Assembly (NCBI GenBank): GCA_018269005.1
Contig: JAFDVK010000055.1
Coordinates: 1-38,584 of the forward strand
Direction: 5' to 3'
From: Acidobacteriota bacterium
GTDB taxonomy: Bacteria > Acidobacteriota > Blastocatellia > Pyrinomonadales > Pyrinomonadaceae
Length of the DNA stretch: 38,584 nt
Positions 17,852 through 26,658 of this stretch are shown piece by piece. The position numbers and the translations under genes were made by a program. Numbering within the stretch: the first letter of the stretch is position 1; every line of letters starts with the position of its first letter. The notes beneath the pieces were generated by a model, which did not search any database, was not told the DNA's origin, and worked only from the letters and a program-made list of their open reading frames with translations.

Positions 17852-19240
17852 ATGGCGATCAAGTTTGGAACTTCGGGATGGAGAGCGGTCATCGCAGATG
17901 AATTTACATTCGCGAACGTCCGGCGTGTTACCGAAGCGATCTGTAGATATTTGAAAAGCGAACCAGGATCGGGCGGCACCCTGATCATCGGACACGACAC
18001 ACGGTTCATGGGCGAGGCGTTTTCGGACGTGGCGGCAAAGTTGATCGAGTCCAAAGGCATGAAGGTGCTTAGGTGCACACATCCTGTGCCGACGCCGACA
18101 GTTGCACACGCGATCCGAGCCTTGAAGACGGACGGGGCGATGAATTTTACCGCATCGCACAATCCGCCGGAGTATCAGGGCATTAAATTCTCGACACCCG
18201 ACGGAGCACCGGCTTTGCCGGAAGTGACCGGGAAGATCGAGGCACAGCTGATCGTGACCTCGCCCGTCGCGGAGGAGGAGGGCGGATCGATAGAAGATTT
18301 TGATCCGCGGCCGGGATATCTCGACGATCTTGCAACAAAGATCAACTTCGATGCGATCGAGAAAGCAGGCGGCAAGTTTGTGTATGACCCATTATGGGGC
18401 ACCGGCCGCGGATATTTGAATAAGGCCTTGGCAGACCGCGGAGTTTCCGTTGAAACACTGCACGATTGGCGCGATGTAACCTTTGGGGGACAGGCTCCGG
18501 AGCCGGGCAAGGAGCATCTGGGGGACCTGTTCACGGCAGTAGAGGATGCGGGAGCGGTCTTGGGATTGGCGACCGACGGCGACAGCGACAGGTTTGGGGT
18601 GATCGCACACGACGGAACTTTCATCGAGCCGAACGAACTGATCGCACTTTTGACAGATTATTTGGTCGAGACCCGCGGCTGGAAGCTCGGAGTAGCACGC
18701 AGCGTTGCAACCTCGCACCTGGTCGACAGGGTCGCGAAAGCGAGAGATATAAAAGTTTTTGAAACGCCGGTCGGTTTTAAGTACATCGGCGAATTGATAA
18801 ATAAGGACGAGATCATTCTCGGCGGTGAAGAATCCGCGGGGCTTACGATCCGGGGTCATTACCCAGAGAAGGACGGCATCCTTGCCTGCCTGCTCGCGGT
18901 CGAAGCGGTTGCGGTACGGCAAACGCCATTGGTCGAACAGCTCAAGGAGCTATGGGGACGGGTCGGGAGGCTCTATTCAGGCAGGATCGGCATAAGGCTC
19001 GATGATGAGGTCGCTGCCAAGCTTAAGGAAAAGCTTGCCGAAGACCCAACGGAATTTGCGGGCCGCAAGGTACAAAGCACGGACAGGATAGACGGCGTCC
19101 AGTTCCGATTTGAAAATGATTCATGGATTCTTTTGCGGCCATCAGGAACGGAACCTGTGGTCCGGATCTACGCGGAAAGTGAATCGAGCGACGACGTTAA
19201 CAAGCTGTTGGAAGAAGGAAAAAAGTATCTTTTAGGCTAG
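17852..19240 (+). CDS. Phosphoglucomutase/phosphomannomutase family protein
   Basis: This 462-residue cytoplasmic alpha-D-phosphohexomutase moves phosphate between C1 and C6 of a hexose phosphate, feeding glycogen, nucleotide-sugar and envelope synthesis. The ATG at 17852 (MAIKFGTSGWRAVIADEF) was chosen because it matches the family N-terminus; the frame is open 31 codons further upstream. All four active-site loops are present: the phosphoserine loop TASHNPPEYQGIKF, the metal loop DGDSDRFG, the sugar-binding loop GGEESAGLTIRGH, and the phosphate-binding loop RPSGTEPVVRIY. GEESAG favours glucose over the mannose/glucosamine members, but specificity cannot be fixed by eye. The ftsB/divIC-like gene follows after 12 bases, so the two form an operon. 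Confidence 0.92.
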   Translation: MAIKFGTSGWRAVIADEFTFANVRRVTEAICRYLKSEPGSGGTLIIGHDTRFMGEAFSDVAAKLIESKGMKVLRCTHPVPTPTVAHAIRALKTDGAMNFTASHNPPEYQGIKFSTPDGAPALPEVTGKIEAQLIVTSPVAEEEGGSIEDFDPRPGYLDDLATKINFDAIEKAGGKFVYDPLWGTGRGYLNKALADRGVSVETLHDWRDVTFGGQAPEPGKEHLGDLFTAVEDAGAVLGLATDGDSDRFGVIAHDGTFIEPNELIALLTDYLVETRGWKLGVARSVATSHLVDRVAKARDIKVFETPVGFKYIGELINKDEIILGGEESAGLTIRGHYPEKDGILACLLAVEAVAVRQTPLVEQLKELWGRVGRLYSGRIGIRLDDEVAAKLKEKLAEDPTEFAGRKVQSTDRIDGVQFRFENDSWILLRPSGTEPVVRIYAESESSDDVNKLLEEGKKYLLG

Positions 19241-19252
19241 AGAGCTAAAGAA

Positions 19253-19585
19253 ATGAAAGGGCGACGCAATACAGCAAAGGAGAGGAACGAAAAGACAAAG
19301 CGGCAGCGGCCGTTCTGGATCTCGTTTCTTGTCGTTCTTACGCTCGCGGGAATGCTCTTCGTTTCGATCACATATAGGTCTTTCTCAGCCGTAACCGCTG
19401 AGGTTCGCGAGAACGAGCAGTTGAATTCGATGATCCAAAACCTGACGGACGAAAATCTTCAGCTCCAGGATGAGATCCACAGTTTGAAGACGGATCCCAA
19501 AGTTATTGAACGAGAGGCGAAGCGCCTCGGCATCGCGGTCAAGGACCTCGGCGCCAAAACACAAGTTCCAGTACCGGCAAAGTAA
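19253..19585 (+). CDS. FtsB/DivIC-family septum formation initiator
   Basis: This 110-residue bitopic membrane protein has a basic cytoplasmic N-terminus (MKGRRNTAKERNEKTKRQRP), one membrane helix at about residues 22-42 (FWISFLVVLTLAGMLFVSIT), and an extracytoplasmic coiled coil (EVRENEQLNSMIQNLTDENL, LQDEIHSLKTD). It ends in the family motif KVIEREAKRLGIAVKDLG. FtsB/DivIC proteins pair with FtsL and FtsQ/DivIB to assemble and activate the division septum. The gene lies 12 bases after the phosphohexomutase gene. The proline-containing tail QVPVPAK is short, as is usual. Confidence 0.88.
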   Translation: MKGRRNTAKERNEKTKRQRPFWISFLVVLTLAGMLFVSITYRSFSAVTAEVRENEQLNSMIQNLTDENLQLQDEIHSLKTDPKVIEREAKRLGIAVKDLGAKTQVPVPAK

Positions 19586-19688
19586 GTTGCGGAGAATTGC
19601 TTCGCCGGTCTTTTCCTGCCCTTTGACAATCTGCCTTTTGCCTATCTACTCCGCACGGCCTACAGTTAAACCCAATCAGCTTTACTTT

Positions 19689-19722
19689 GCGGTCTTTTGA
19701 TCCCCGAAAATCAAAAGGCCGC
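19689..19722 (+). terminator. Intrinsic terminator after the mutase/ftsB-like operon
   Basis: A 13-bp stem, GCGGTCTTTTGAT (19689-19701) against ATCAAAAGGCCGC (19710-19722), with one T:G wobble and an 8-nt loop, followed by TTTCCTTTG. It lies about 100 bases past the ftsB-like stop codon. Confidence 0.7.
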
Positions 19723-19767
19723 TTTCCTTTGTTCGAACCTCCAAAATCCAGATCGACAGCGATATAT

Positions 19768-19820
19768 CGTAATATTGCAATATTACGGTTTGAGTATGAA
19801 CTGAGATCAACTGAGATCAA
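19768..19820. repeat. 20-bp perfect palindrome and a 10-bp direct repeat
   Basis: CGTAATATTG (19768-19777) is followed at once by its complement CAATATTACG (19778-19787), a spacer-less palindrome. CTGAGATCAA then occurs twice in tandem at 19801-19820. Both lie between the convergent ftsB-like and small membrane-protein genes, next to the latter's stop codon. Confidence 0.75.
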
Positions 19821-19831
19821 TTGCGTAGTGT

Positions 19832-20113
19832 CTATTCTGAGTAGCTTCTGGCTCGCCGGCGTTTTGTTTCGCGAGTTCCGCCGAGGTACGCGAAGATCAT
19901 CACTACGAGATGGGCCGCGAACCAGATATTGTCGTAGCCCATATTCTGATAAATATAGATAAGGACAAGCACTCTCGGCACAAACACCCCGAGCAGAACG
20001 TCCGCCCATTGCGGGACAGTATTGGCCGGGAACATTTGCGGGTATGCGAGCAGATAGACGACCATCACGATCCGCGGAAAGAAAAGCGAGAATAATAAGA
20101 AGTAAAAGTCCAT
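19832..20113 (-). CDS. Small integral membrane protein of unknown function
   Basis: This 93-residue protein has about three hydrophobic segments (YFLLFSLFFPRIVMVVYLLA, VLLGVFVPRVLVLIYIYQ, FAAHLVVMIFAYLGG) and a basic tail (RETKRRRARSYSE). The ATG at 20113 is preceded by AGGGAAG a few bases upstream, a good ribosome binding site. I do not recognise a named family; similar short three-span proteins are widespread and uncharacterised. It is transcribed against the ftsB-like gene and divergently from the HEAT-repeat protein gene. Confidence 0.72.
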   Translation of the reverse strand: MDFYFLLFSLFFPRIVMVVYLLAYPQMFPANTVPQWADVLLGVFVPRVLVLIYIYQNMGYDNIWFAAHLVVMIFAYLGGTRETKRRRARSYSE

Positions 20114-20215
20114 GATCTTCCCTGCTTCGCAACAAATCTCGCTGCAAAGTGTCTCTCAGCTTTGAAGGCGCCAAAGCTCCTCGAATATTTATGTCATTTT
20201 CTTCTGATTTCAGAC

Positions 20216-20221
20216 TATAAT
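20216..20221 (+). promoter_or_regulatory. Possible -10 element upstream of the HEAT-repeat protein gene
   Basis: A perfect TATAAT lies 75 bases before the HEAT-protein start. The only -35-like sequence at reasonable distance is ATGTCA (20191-20196, spacing 19), which is weak, so this is a tentative promoter. Confidence 0.35.
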
Positions 20222-20296
20222 CAAGCAAATTCTTTCAGTCGGACCGTTCTAATTAGTGACCGCGTATCAGGGTGTTGAGCCCGATCTCTTGCAGAT

Positions 20297-23200
20297 ATGA
20301 AAAGACTTCTAACCGTTGCAGCCTTCTGTTTTGTTCTGCTCATTGTCGAAGCAGCTTTCCTGGTGAACCACTCTGCCGCAAAAGCAGACGTCGTCGGGCA
20401 ACTGCTGCAGCTTCCGGCACCGCCGCCGCCGAATCCGCTCGTCGTGCGAACGGTTTACTCGGATGGTGAAACAAAGGCCGAACCACCGGGGGATGACGCT
20501 CCGATGGCCGATCTTTGGGCATTCTGGTCTAGCGTGAATATTCCGGAAAGATCCTTGGGCTACCGTCCAAAGATGTCGGACAAGACGTTCCAGAGGATCA
20601 AAGCCCGTATTGAACACGATCCGACGGAGATCAACTCGGTCCTTGGTGCATTTGATGACAGCGAACGATCATACGAGCTTGTCAAAAAGACGTTCGACAC
20701 GCTCTCCGCAACGGAGAAGCTGGAAGAAGGCGAGCTTAATCTGGTTCGCGAGTGGCTTGTGATGCACAGCCCCTATTTTACGAACGAACTTCTCGAACGG
20801 GCTCAGACAACAAAAGACACCGCCACATACGTCGAGAATCAGGAAGAGCTGCTTCAGCTTACGCGTTTTGATTTCGACAAGGCTCGTCCTTTGATCGACG
20901 AGATGTATGCGAGAGATGAGGACAAGGCGACGCACGTTCTCGCACGCTGGGCCCTTTATCGTCACGCGATCGAAAGCGGCTCGTCGATGGACGCCGATCG
21001 TTACAGAGATGAATTGAAAGCGATCGTCGAGAATAAGGACCTGCGGGCTCCGCTGCGTGATCTTGCGATGGACGCCCTTGTTACCGAACCGGATTGGCCC
21101 GGCCGCGAAGAATGGTGGGTCTCGATGTTTCAGGATAAGACGCTGCAGGATCTGGGCGGCTACACCGGCCTTACGACGCTTGTAAATGTCTCATCGCCGG
21201 GCAAGTATTCGTCGAGGATGCTCGAGCTGCTCAATTCCGGCGATCCTGTCGTACGCTCTGCCGCGGTCAAGAATCTGCTCATTAAGATCGAGTTCGCAAA
21301 GCCTGAGGTCTTGCAGGCCTTGCTCCCGTGGTTGGAAAATCCAAAGTGGGCCGACGATCCGACCGGCAACGCTCGTGCATCGATCGTAAAAGCTTTGCAG
21401 AAGGTCAAGCTCCCTGATAGCGTCCCTGCACTCATCCGACTCCTTCACGAGGAGAATCCGAATGCCGGGGTGCGAAAGGGATCGAGTTCCGGCTCGGCAA
21501 ACGTAGTTGCGAACAGGCCGGCCCTAAATGCCTCGATCGCAAATGCGATGGCTGCAAATGCAGTCGCGAACGCTGCAAGAGCGGCTGCGAACGCGGCGAG
21601 TATCGCTACAAACGCGGCAGCGAATGCGGCCGCTAGTGCCGCAAATGCGATGGTTTCGGCTGTGGAATCAACGGACCGCTATCCATACCGAGATGACGCG
21701 ATCGAGGCTCTCGGCTTCCAGGGTCAGACCCAGGCGGGACCGCCGCTCAGGCGTCTTCTCGCTTCACCGACGACAAGTTACGAGCGGATCCGCTTGATGA
21801 AGGCTCTGATCCAGGTCAAGGGATTTTCTATTCCCGAACAGGTCGATGCTCTTGAGGCTTCTGTCCGCAGAGATCTCGTCGCCGACAATGCTAATGCGAT
21901 TAGCAACGAATGGTCGACCGACGCGAAGGTCGCCACGCCCGCTCAGATCAAGGCGTCTCTTGCCGAACAGATAAAGACAGATCCTTCTCTCGTGACAGAC
22001 GACCTTGCGGCCGCCGTCGTTGCCCGCATTGATGCGCTTGAGACCCGCGAGCCGCTCGTTTCGGAGTTGATGCGGAAGATCGCGCTCGAATGGATACTGC
22101 CGCCGATCGACCTTATGACCGTCCGGGACGTGAAGCGTGGCATCGCCGACCAGGAGGAAGTGCTGCGTGTGCTCGCACGCCGAAAGGTGCTCGCTGAAAA
22201 GAATGCAAATGATGTTTTTGACCTTCGCAGCGGTCCGCCGCTATCTGTCGCGGTCGCGGCTTGCGTTCTTAACGATGCCGGAGCATTCGAAGCGATCCTG
22301 AACGGCCAAAACGCAGAAACAAAGCGTGCCGTGTTTGCCTGCGGACGCCTCGTGCGAGCGAAACTCCCGCTTTCGAAGGCATTCGAGGCGGCTCGAGGCA
22401 CGGACAAAATGCTCGCGTCTGCCGCCGCCGCCTATCTTGAAAGCGAGGATTCGCCCGAATCGAGGCAAGTGGTCCTTTCGCTGCACCCGAACGAGGCAAA
22501 GATCCTTGGTGCGACCGCCGCCTTCAAGGTCACCGATTCTGAATCTGAAGATTCAACGTGGCTTTCGAATCTTTTCACGGCTTCCGATGAAACGCTCCAA
22601 TATTACAGCACTTATGTCGGCGGCGAAGACATATTGATTTCGATCGAAAAGCGGCTGCAGAAAGAGGTCAAGGAAGACGATTCGCTCGTCGGAATCTACG
22701 GATATGATGCAAATTACGTCCGCATCTATAAAGACCGCGTCATCTATTCGTGGGAAGAGGACGACTCTCGCTACAAAGAGCGTCCGCTCGAACCGGGAGA
22801 GTTTGACTACTTAAAACAATATCTCGCTCAGAATCAAGTAGATACGCTGCCGCCGTTCCTGGAATGTTTCGGCGATTATTGCGAGGCTAAAGAGCTTGTA
22901 ATGCTCAGCCGGGCGGGCGGCCGCCGCGTATTTATGACCGGCCAACCCGGTGAATTCTTTGCCGGCCTCGATAATTTCTTTGCGGAGGTCAGAAAGCGTC
23001 CTGCGACCGTTAAGTATGCGCTCAGCCGTGAGATTCCCGGACTCGATTTGATGCTCGCCGATGATAATTATACGGCTTACTCGGTTTGGAAGGATGGCGA
23101 TGACCTGCGCGTCGTTGTCAGCGACAATGCCGAACGCGAACGCGTTGACAAAGAGGTCCAGGATGTTCTCCAGCATCCGACCGGTGATGATTCCAAGGAA

Positions 23201-24019
23201 CCCTGGCAGTTGTCGGCCGAGATCGCAGAAAAGCGGAAGTATGACGGATATTCCTGGCGGAAAGTTGTGAACGGCTCGGTTGGAAGCGCAGTTTCGCAGC
23301 CGACGGGCGTTGAATACATCGTTCCACACGACGGTCTTGCCGGCGAACGTGTACAACAGGGATGGAAAGCACGCGTTGGCAGCACCGAGTATCGCGGCGG
23401 CGACGGCCTTTACAAGATCGTCAATGGCCGCGAGGAGAAACTCTCCGAGGGAATTTACGAAACTCCGCTGGTAACACCCGACGGCAAATGGGTCGTTACG
23501 TATCGCGCCTGGGATGCCGCCTCATCTCAGGAAATGGGAATTCGGAGAACCAATACGCTGACTAAGAAGGAGTTTACCGTCAAGGGCCTTGAAGACTATA
23601 TGCCCTATCGGGCCGCGGCGTATTTGCCAAATCTGCGGCGGGTCCTGCTCGCCATCACGAACGAATATGACACGGAGGTGCAGGCCGAGAGCCTTATGCT
23701 GCTAGACCCCGAAACAGGCCTTGCCTATCCTGCCGTAGGTGAATATCGCCCGCTGGGTCAGCAAACTTTCCGGCCGCTGCAGCGTGCGTCGGTGCCCGGG
23801 ACATTTTGGGCAGCGTTGCCGAACTCTGAACAAAATTCAACGGAAATCGGTGTGTACGACGCCCGAACCTTCAAATTCAAGGCCGTGCGGACGATCCCCA
23901 AGATCACCTTTGACAGTATGGCCATGTGGGTCGATGAGACGGTGGGTTCGGTTTATTTTGTGTATAAGGGACAGCTTTTGAAGCTGCCCCTAAAACCGCC
24001 CGCACCGGCCCCGAAATAG
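20297..24019 (+). CDS. Large exported HEAT-repeat protein with an Ala/Asn-rich insert
   Basis: This 1240-residue protein starts with signal peptide MKRLLTVAAFCFVLLIVEAA. Residues ~100-400 are helical pairs of HEAT/armadillo type (SRMLELLNSGDPVVRSAAVK, VPALIRLLHEENP). An Ala/Asn low-complexity stretch at about 404-456 uses many synonymous GCN and AAY codons. A further HEAT block follows (EALGFQGQTQAGPPLRRLLA). The last ~450 residues are beta-rich, with W/Y-containing strands like a beta-propeller (DGKWVVTYRAWDAASSQEMG, YMPYRAAAYLPNLRRVLLAI, VGSVYFVYKGQLLKLPLK). I recognise no catalytic motif; a periplasmic or surface scaffold is the most I would infer. The C-terminal APAPK tail is not an anchoring signal. 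Confidence 0.82.
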   Translation: MKRLLTVAAFCFVLLIVEAAFLVNHSAAKADVVGQLLQLPAPPPPNPLVVRTVYSDGETKAEPPGDDAPMADLWAFWSSVNIPERSLGYRPKMSDKTFQRIKARIEHDPTEINSVLGAFDDSERSYELVKKTFDTLSATEKLEEGELNLVREWLVMHSPYFTNELLERAQTTKDTATYVENQEELLQLTRFDFDKARPLIDEMYARDEDKATHVLARWALYRHAIESGSSMDADRYRDELKAIVENKDLRAPLRDLAMDALVTEPDWPGREEWWVSMFQDKTLQDLGGYTGLTTLVNVSSPGKYSSRMLELLNSGDPVVRSAAVKNLLIKIEFAKPEVLQALLPWLENPKWADDPTGNARASIVKALQKVKLPDSVPALIRLLHEENPNAGVRKGSSSGSANVVANRPALNASIANAMAANAVANAARAAANAASIATNAAANAAASAANAMVSAVESTDRYPYRDDAIEALGFQGQTQAGPPLRRLLASPTTSYERIRLMKALIQVKGFSIPEQVDALEASVRRDLVADNANAISNEWSTDAKVATPAQIKASLAEQIKTDPSLVTDDLAAAVVARIDALETREPLVSELMRKIALEWILPPIDLMTVRDVKRGIADQEEVLRVLARRKVLAEKNANDVFDLRSGPPLSVAVAACVLNDAGAFEAILNGQNAETKRAVFACGRLVRAKLPLSKAFEAARGTDKMLASAAAAYLESEDSPESRQVVLSLHPNEAKILGATAAFKVTDSESEDSTWLSNLFTASDETLQYYSTYVGGEDILISIEKRLQKEVKEDDSLVGIYGYDANYVRIYKDRVIYSWEEDDSRYKERPLEPGEFDYLKQYLAQNQVDTLPPFLECFGDYCEAKELVMLSRAGGRRVFMTGQPGEFFAGLDNFFAEVRKRPATVKYALSREIPGLDLMLADDNYTAYSVWKDGDDLRVVVSDNAERERVDKEVQDVLQHPTGDDSKEPWQLSAEIAEKRKYDGYSWRKVVNGSVGSAVSQPTGVEYIVPHDGLAGERVQQGWKARVGSTEYRGGDGLYKIVNGREEKLSEGIYETPLVTPDGKWVVTYRAWDAASSQEMGIRRTNTLTKKEFTVKGLEDYMPYRAAAYLPNLRRVLLAITNEYDTEVQAESLMLLDPETGLAYPAVGEYRPLGQQTFRPLQRASVPGTFWAALPNSEQNSTEIGVYDARTFKFKAVRTIPKITFDSMAMWVDETVGSVYFVYKGQLLKLPLKPPAPAPK

Positions 24020-24047
24020 GTGAAAGGGCGATTTCTTGCTAATGAGG

Positions 24048-24077
24048 TTGCATTTTCGATGGCAAACGCGCTTTAAT
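24048..24077 (+). promoter_or_regulatory. Possible rpsU promoter
   Basis: TTGCAT (24048-24053) and TTTAAT (24072-24077) are spaced 18 bp, in the 141-bp gap between the HEAT-protein gene and rpsU. The match to sigma-70 elements is fair; it is supported by position only. Confidence 0.35.
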
Positions 24078-24160
24078 ATTCGTTTGCTCTAGGCGCGTCC
24101 GGGGGCAGATTCAGGCCTCAAGCTTGAAGATCTTTAGCCGAAGAGGAGGTGAGAAATTAA

Positions 24161-24394
24161 ATGGCATCAGTAACAGTAAACGCAAATGAATCTATTGAAT
24201 CAGCACTGCGCAGGTTCAAGCGAAAGGTCATCAGCGAAGAGATCATCAAGGATTTCAAGAAGCATTCTCACTTCATTCCGCCGGGTCAAAAGGCAAAGCT
24301 GAAGTCGGCAAACGCGCGCAAACGCAACCGCCGCCGCTTCCGCTCGCAGCGTCCGGCAGCGACCTCACCGCGTCCGGCGACGACCGGCCGGTAG
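24161..24394 (+). CDS. rpsU: 30S ribosomal protein bS21
   Basis: This 77-residue very basic protein (ALRRFKRKVISEEIIKDFKK, FIPPGQKAKLKSANARKRNR) is the small-subunit protein bS21, which sits near the 16S rRNA anti-Shine-Dalgarno end and helps initiation. A strong AGGAGGTG about ten bases before the ATG fits high expression. The C-terminal extension (RPAATSPRPATTGR) is longer than in many bS21. A terminator follows directly, so it is probably transcribed as a unit from its own promoter. Confidence 0.95.
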   Translation: MASVTVNANESIESALRRFKRKVISEEIIKDFKKHSHFIPPGQKAKLKSANARKRNRRRFRSQRPAATSPRPATTGR

Positions 24395-24414
24395 ATAAAA
24401 ACCCGTTCTTTAGG

Positions 24415-24456
24415 AAAAAGTGAAAAAGTGTGCCTTTGGTCGCTTTTTCACTTTTT
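24415..24456 (+). terminator. Terminator after rpsU
   Basis: Exact 14-bp arms AAAAAGTGAAAAAG (24415-24428) and CTTTTTCACTTTTT (24443-24456) with a 14-nt loop. The stem is A/U-rich, ends in a U-tract and is nearly symmetrical. It lies between the rpsU stop codon and the surE start. Confidence 0.75.
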
Positions 24457-24473
24457 GATTTCTGCAAAGCTAA

Positions 24474-25220
24474 ATGGCGAAACCGCGAATTCTTATCACA
24501 AATGACGACGGCATTCACGCCGACGGCATCAAGGCGCTTGAGGCCGCTCTTTCTGACCTTGGCGAGGTCTTTGTCGTCGCTCCGGAAGCAGAAATGAGCG
24601 GCGCCTCGCACAGTCTAACGCTTGCCCGCCCCTTGAGACTTCGGCGAATAGACGATCATCATTGGACGGTTGACGGAACGCCGACCGACTGCGTCGTGAT
24701 GGCACTGAACAAGATATTGCCGCTGGATATGCCGCCGGACATTTGTTGTTCAGGGATCAATCACGGCCCGAATCTTGGCGATGACGCAAGCTATTCGGGC
24801 ACGGTTGCCGGAGCGATGGAAGCGACGATCCTCGGCGTGCCGGGCATCGCATTCAGCCTGGCCGTTTCACGCGACCCTGACTTTCGCGAGTCTGCAAGGG
24901 TCGCCGCCTCGATCACCGATAAGGCACTGAGTACCGGCCTCCCCGGCGGAACGCTCTTGAACGTAAACGTCCCGCGAGGCGTGCCTGCCGGAACGCGGAT
25001 CACGACCCAAGGCTTCAAAACCGCACGTCCTGTCATCAGCGAGCACACGGACCCCCGCGGAAAGCTGTATTATTGGATCGGTGAGGTTCGTAACGGCTAC
25101 CGCGCAGAAGGCGGAACCGATTTTGAAGCGATCGATGCCGGCCTCGTTTCCGTAACGCCGATGCGCGCCGATCTGACCGACCACATGTCACTTACGCTTC
25201 TTGATGATTGGAACGCCTAG
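24474..25220 (+). CDS. surE: 5'/3'-nucleotidase SurE
   Basis: This 248-residue cytoplasmic metal-dependent phosphatase acts on nucleoside 5'/3'-monophosphates. The N-terminus ILITNDDGIHADGIKALEAA carries the metal-binding Asp-Asp pair. VVAPEAEMSGASHSLTLARP, TPTDCVVMALNKIL and CSGINHGPNLGDDASYSGTV complete the active site. In many bacteria surE and pcm are neighbours and support stationary-phase survival; here pcm follows directly. Confidence 0.96.
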   Translation: MAKPRILITNDDGIHADGIKALEAALSDLGEVFVVAPEAEMSGASHSLTLARPLRLRRIDDHHWTVDGTPTDCVVMALNKILPLDMPPDICCSGINHGPNLGDDASYSGTVAGAMEATILGVPGIAFSLAVSRDPDFRESARVAASITDKALSTGLPGGTLLNVNVPRGVPAGTRITTQGFKTARPVISEHTDPRGKLYYWIGEVRNGYRAEGGTDFEAIDAGLVSVTPMRADLTDHMSLTLLDDWNA

Positions 25221-25234
25221 CACGATCTGAAATT

Positions 25235-25909
25235 ATGCCGCCCGGAGCAATGCTCGATGATATGACGATCCGCCGCGAACAAATGGTCGCGGCTCTCGCC
25301 GATGAATTTCGGATTTGTGATCCGCGGGTTCTCGCGGCGATGAGACAGATCCCGCGACATCGCTTTGTCCCCGAAGCACTCAAGGCTCAGGCATATCGTG
25401 ACGGTGCTCTACCGATCGCAAGCGGACAGACGATCTCGCAGCCGTACATCGTTGCCCGTATGACCGAACTTCTCGAACTCGACGGCACCGAGACCGTACT
25501 TGAGATCGGCGCAGGCACAGGCTATCAAACTGCGATACTCGCAACTCTCGCAAAGAAAGTTTTCGCGATCGAGCGGCTCGAAAGCCTCGCGCGCGAGGCA
25601 AGTTCGAGGCTCGCGGGCCTGGGATTTCGAAACGTTACGCTCAAGACCGCCGACGGCTCAAAGGGTTGGTCAGCATATCAGCCCTTTGACGCTATACTTG
25701 TCGCAGCGGGCGGTCCCGGTGTTCCGGCACCGCTCGTCGCTCAACTGAAGGTCGGCGGTAAACTTGTCATTCCGGTCGGAGAAACACGTGAGAATCAGCG
25801 ACTGATTCGAGTGACGAGAACCGAGAGCGGCACGAGAACGGAAGATTTCGGGCCGTGCGTATTCGTTCCCCTCATCGGCGATCACGGCTGGAAGGAATCA
25901 CAGCAGTAA
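25235..25909 (+). CDS. pcm: Protein-L-isoaspartate O-methyltransferase
   Basis: This 224-residue SAM-dependent methyltransferase repairs isoaspartyl residues in aged proteins. Family motifs are RHRFVPEALK, the substrate loop SGQTISQPYIVARMTELLEL, the SAM motif VLEIGAGTGYQTAILA, and DAILVAAGGPGVPAPL. The start is uncertain. The frame is open from a TTG at 25208 inside surE; ATGs lie at 25235, 25250 and 25262. I chose 25235 because it clears the surE stop. The ATG of the DedA gene follows the pcm stop codon with no gap. Confidence 0.94.
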   Translation: MPPGAMLDDMTIRREQMVAALADEFRICDPRVLAAMRQIPRHRFVPEALKAQAYRDGALPIASGQTISQPYIVARMTELLELDGTETVLEIGAGTGYQTAILATLAKKVFAIERLESLAREASSRLAGLGFRNVTLKTADGSKGWSAYQPFDAILVAAGGPGVPAPLVAQLKVGGKLVIPVGETRENQRLIRVTRTESGTRTEDFGPCVFVPLIGDHGWKESQQ

Positions 25910-26608
25910 ATGGAAACACTCATAGACATCTTTAACGCGGTACGCGAATTCCTGAATCCGGCCCATTTGATCGACTATCTTCTCGCCTTGCTCGGGAATT
26001 GGGTATATCTCGGCCTCTGGTTCGTCATTTTCGCGGAAACCGGACTCGCGGTCGGGTTCTTCCTGCCTGGCGACTCGCTTCTCGTCGTCTCTGGGCTTTT
26101 TGCCGCGGCGGGAAAACTGAACGTCGTGCTCGTGATGCTCGCGTTCTTCCTCGGCTCCGTTATCGGCGACAGCACCGGCTACTGGACGGGCCGCGTGATG
26201 GGCAAGAGCCTTTTTGGACGCGAGAATTCCTGGGTCTTTAAACCTTCGCGCGTGCAAAAGGCACACGATTTCTTCGAACGCTATGGGCCGAAGACCGTCG
26301 TTCTCGCACGCTTTGTGCCGATCGTGCGCACCTTCGCACCGATCGTCATCGGCTCGGTGAAGATGGAATATCCGAAGTTCCTCGCATACAGTGTGGCTGG
26401 CGGAGCCCTTTGGATCTCAACGATGGTCCTCGCGGGATATTTCTTCGGCGGCATCATCGAGAACGCCCTCGGCATCAAGCTGCAGGACCACATCGAAAAG
26501 GTCGTGATCGTTGTCGTCGCACTTTCGCTCCTGCCGCCCGTGATCGAATACCTGCGGCATCGCCTTGCAAAGAAGCCGGCCGAGGATGCTTCGCGGGATA
26601 TCGCTTGA
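25910..26608 (+). CDS. DedA family membrane protein (VTT domain)
   Basis: This 232-residue inner-membrane protein of the DedA/VTT family is implicated in recycling polyprenyl-phosphate or phospholipid carriers and in membrane homeostasis. Signature segments are ETGLAVGFFLPGDSLLVVSG, GSVIGDSTGYWTGRVMG, FFERYGPKTVVLARFVPIVR and the amphipathic re-entrant region TFAPIVIGSVKMEYPKFLAY. Four to five hydrophobic segments are visible. The start codon is adjacent to the pcm stop codon, so surE-pcm-dedA form one operon. tRNA-Pro lies 50 bases downstream on the same strand. Confidence 0.93.
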   Translation: METLIDIFNAVREFLNPAHLIDYLLALLGNWVYLGLWFVIFAETGLAVGFFLPGDSLLVVSGLFAAAGKLNVVLVMLAFFLGSVIGDSTGYWTGRVMGKSLFGRENSWVFKPSRVQKAHDFFERYGPKTVVLARFVPIVRTFAPIVIGSVKMEYPKFLAYSVAGGALWISTMVLAGYFFGGIIENALGIKLQDHIEKVVIVVVALSLLPPVIEYLRHRLAKKPAEDASRDIA

Positions 26609-26658
26609 ATTTGGTTGACAGCGGTACGCTCGATGCCTACACTTGTAATTTGACTTAT

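Noticed and set aside
19539..20228. 229-codon minus-strand frame across the region after the ftsB-like gene
   Set aside because: It overlaps the ftsB-like gene end, a terminator and the better-supported 93-residue membrane protein, and shows no domain.
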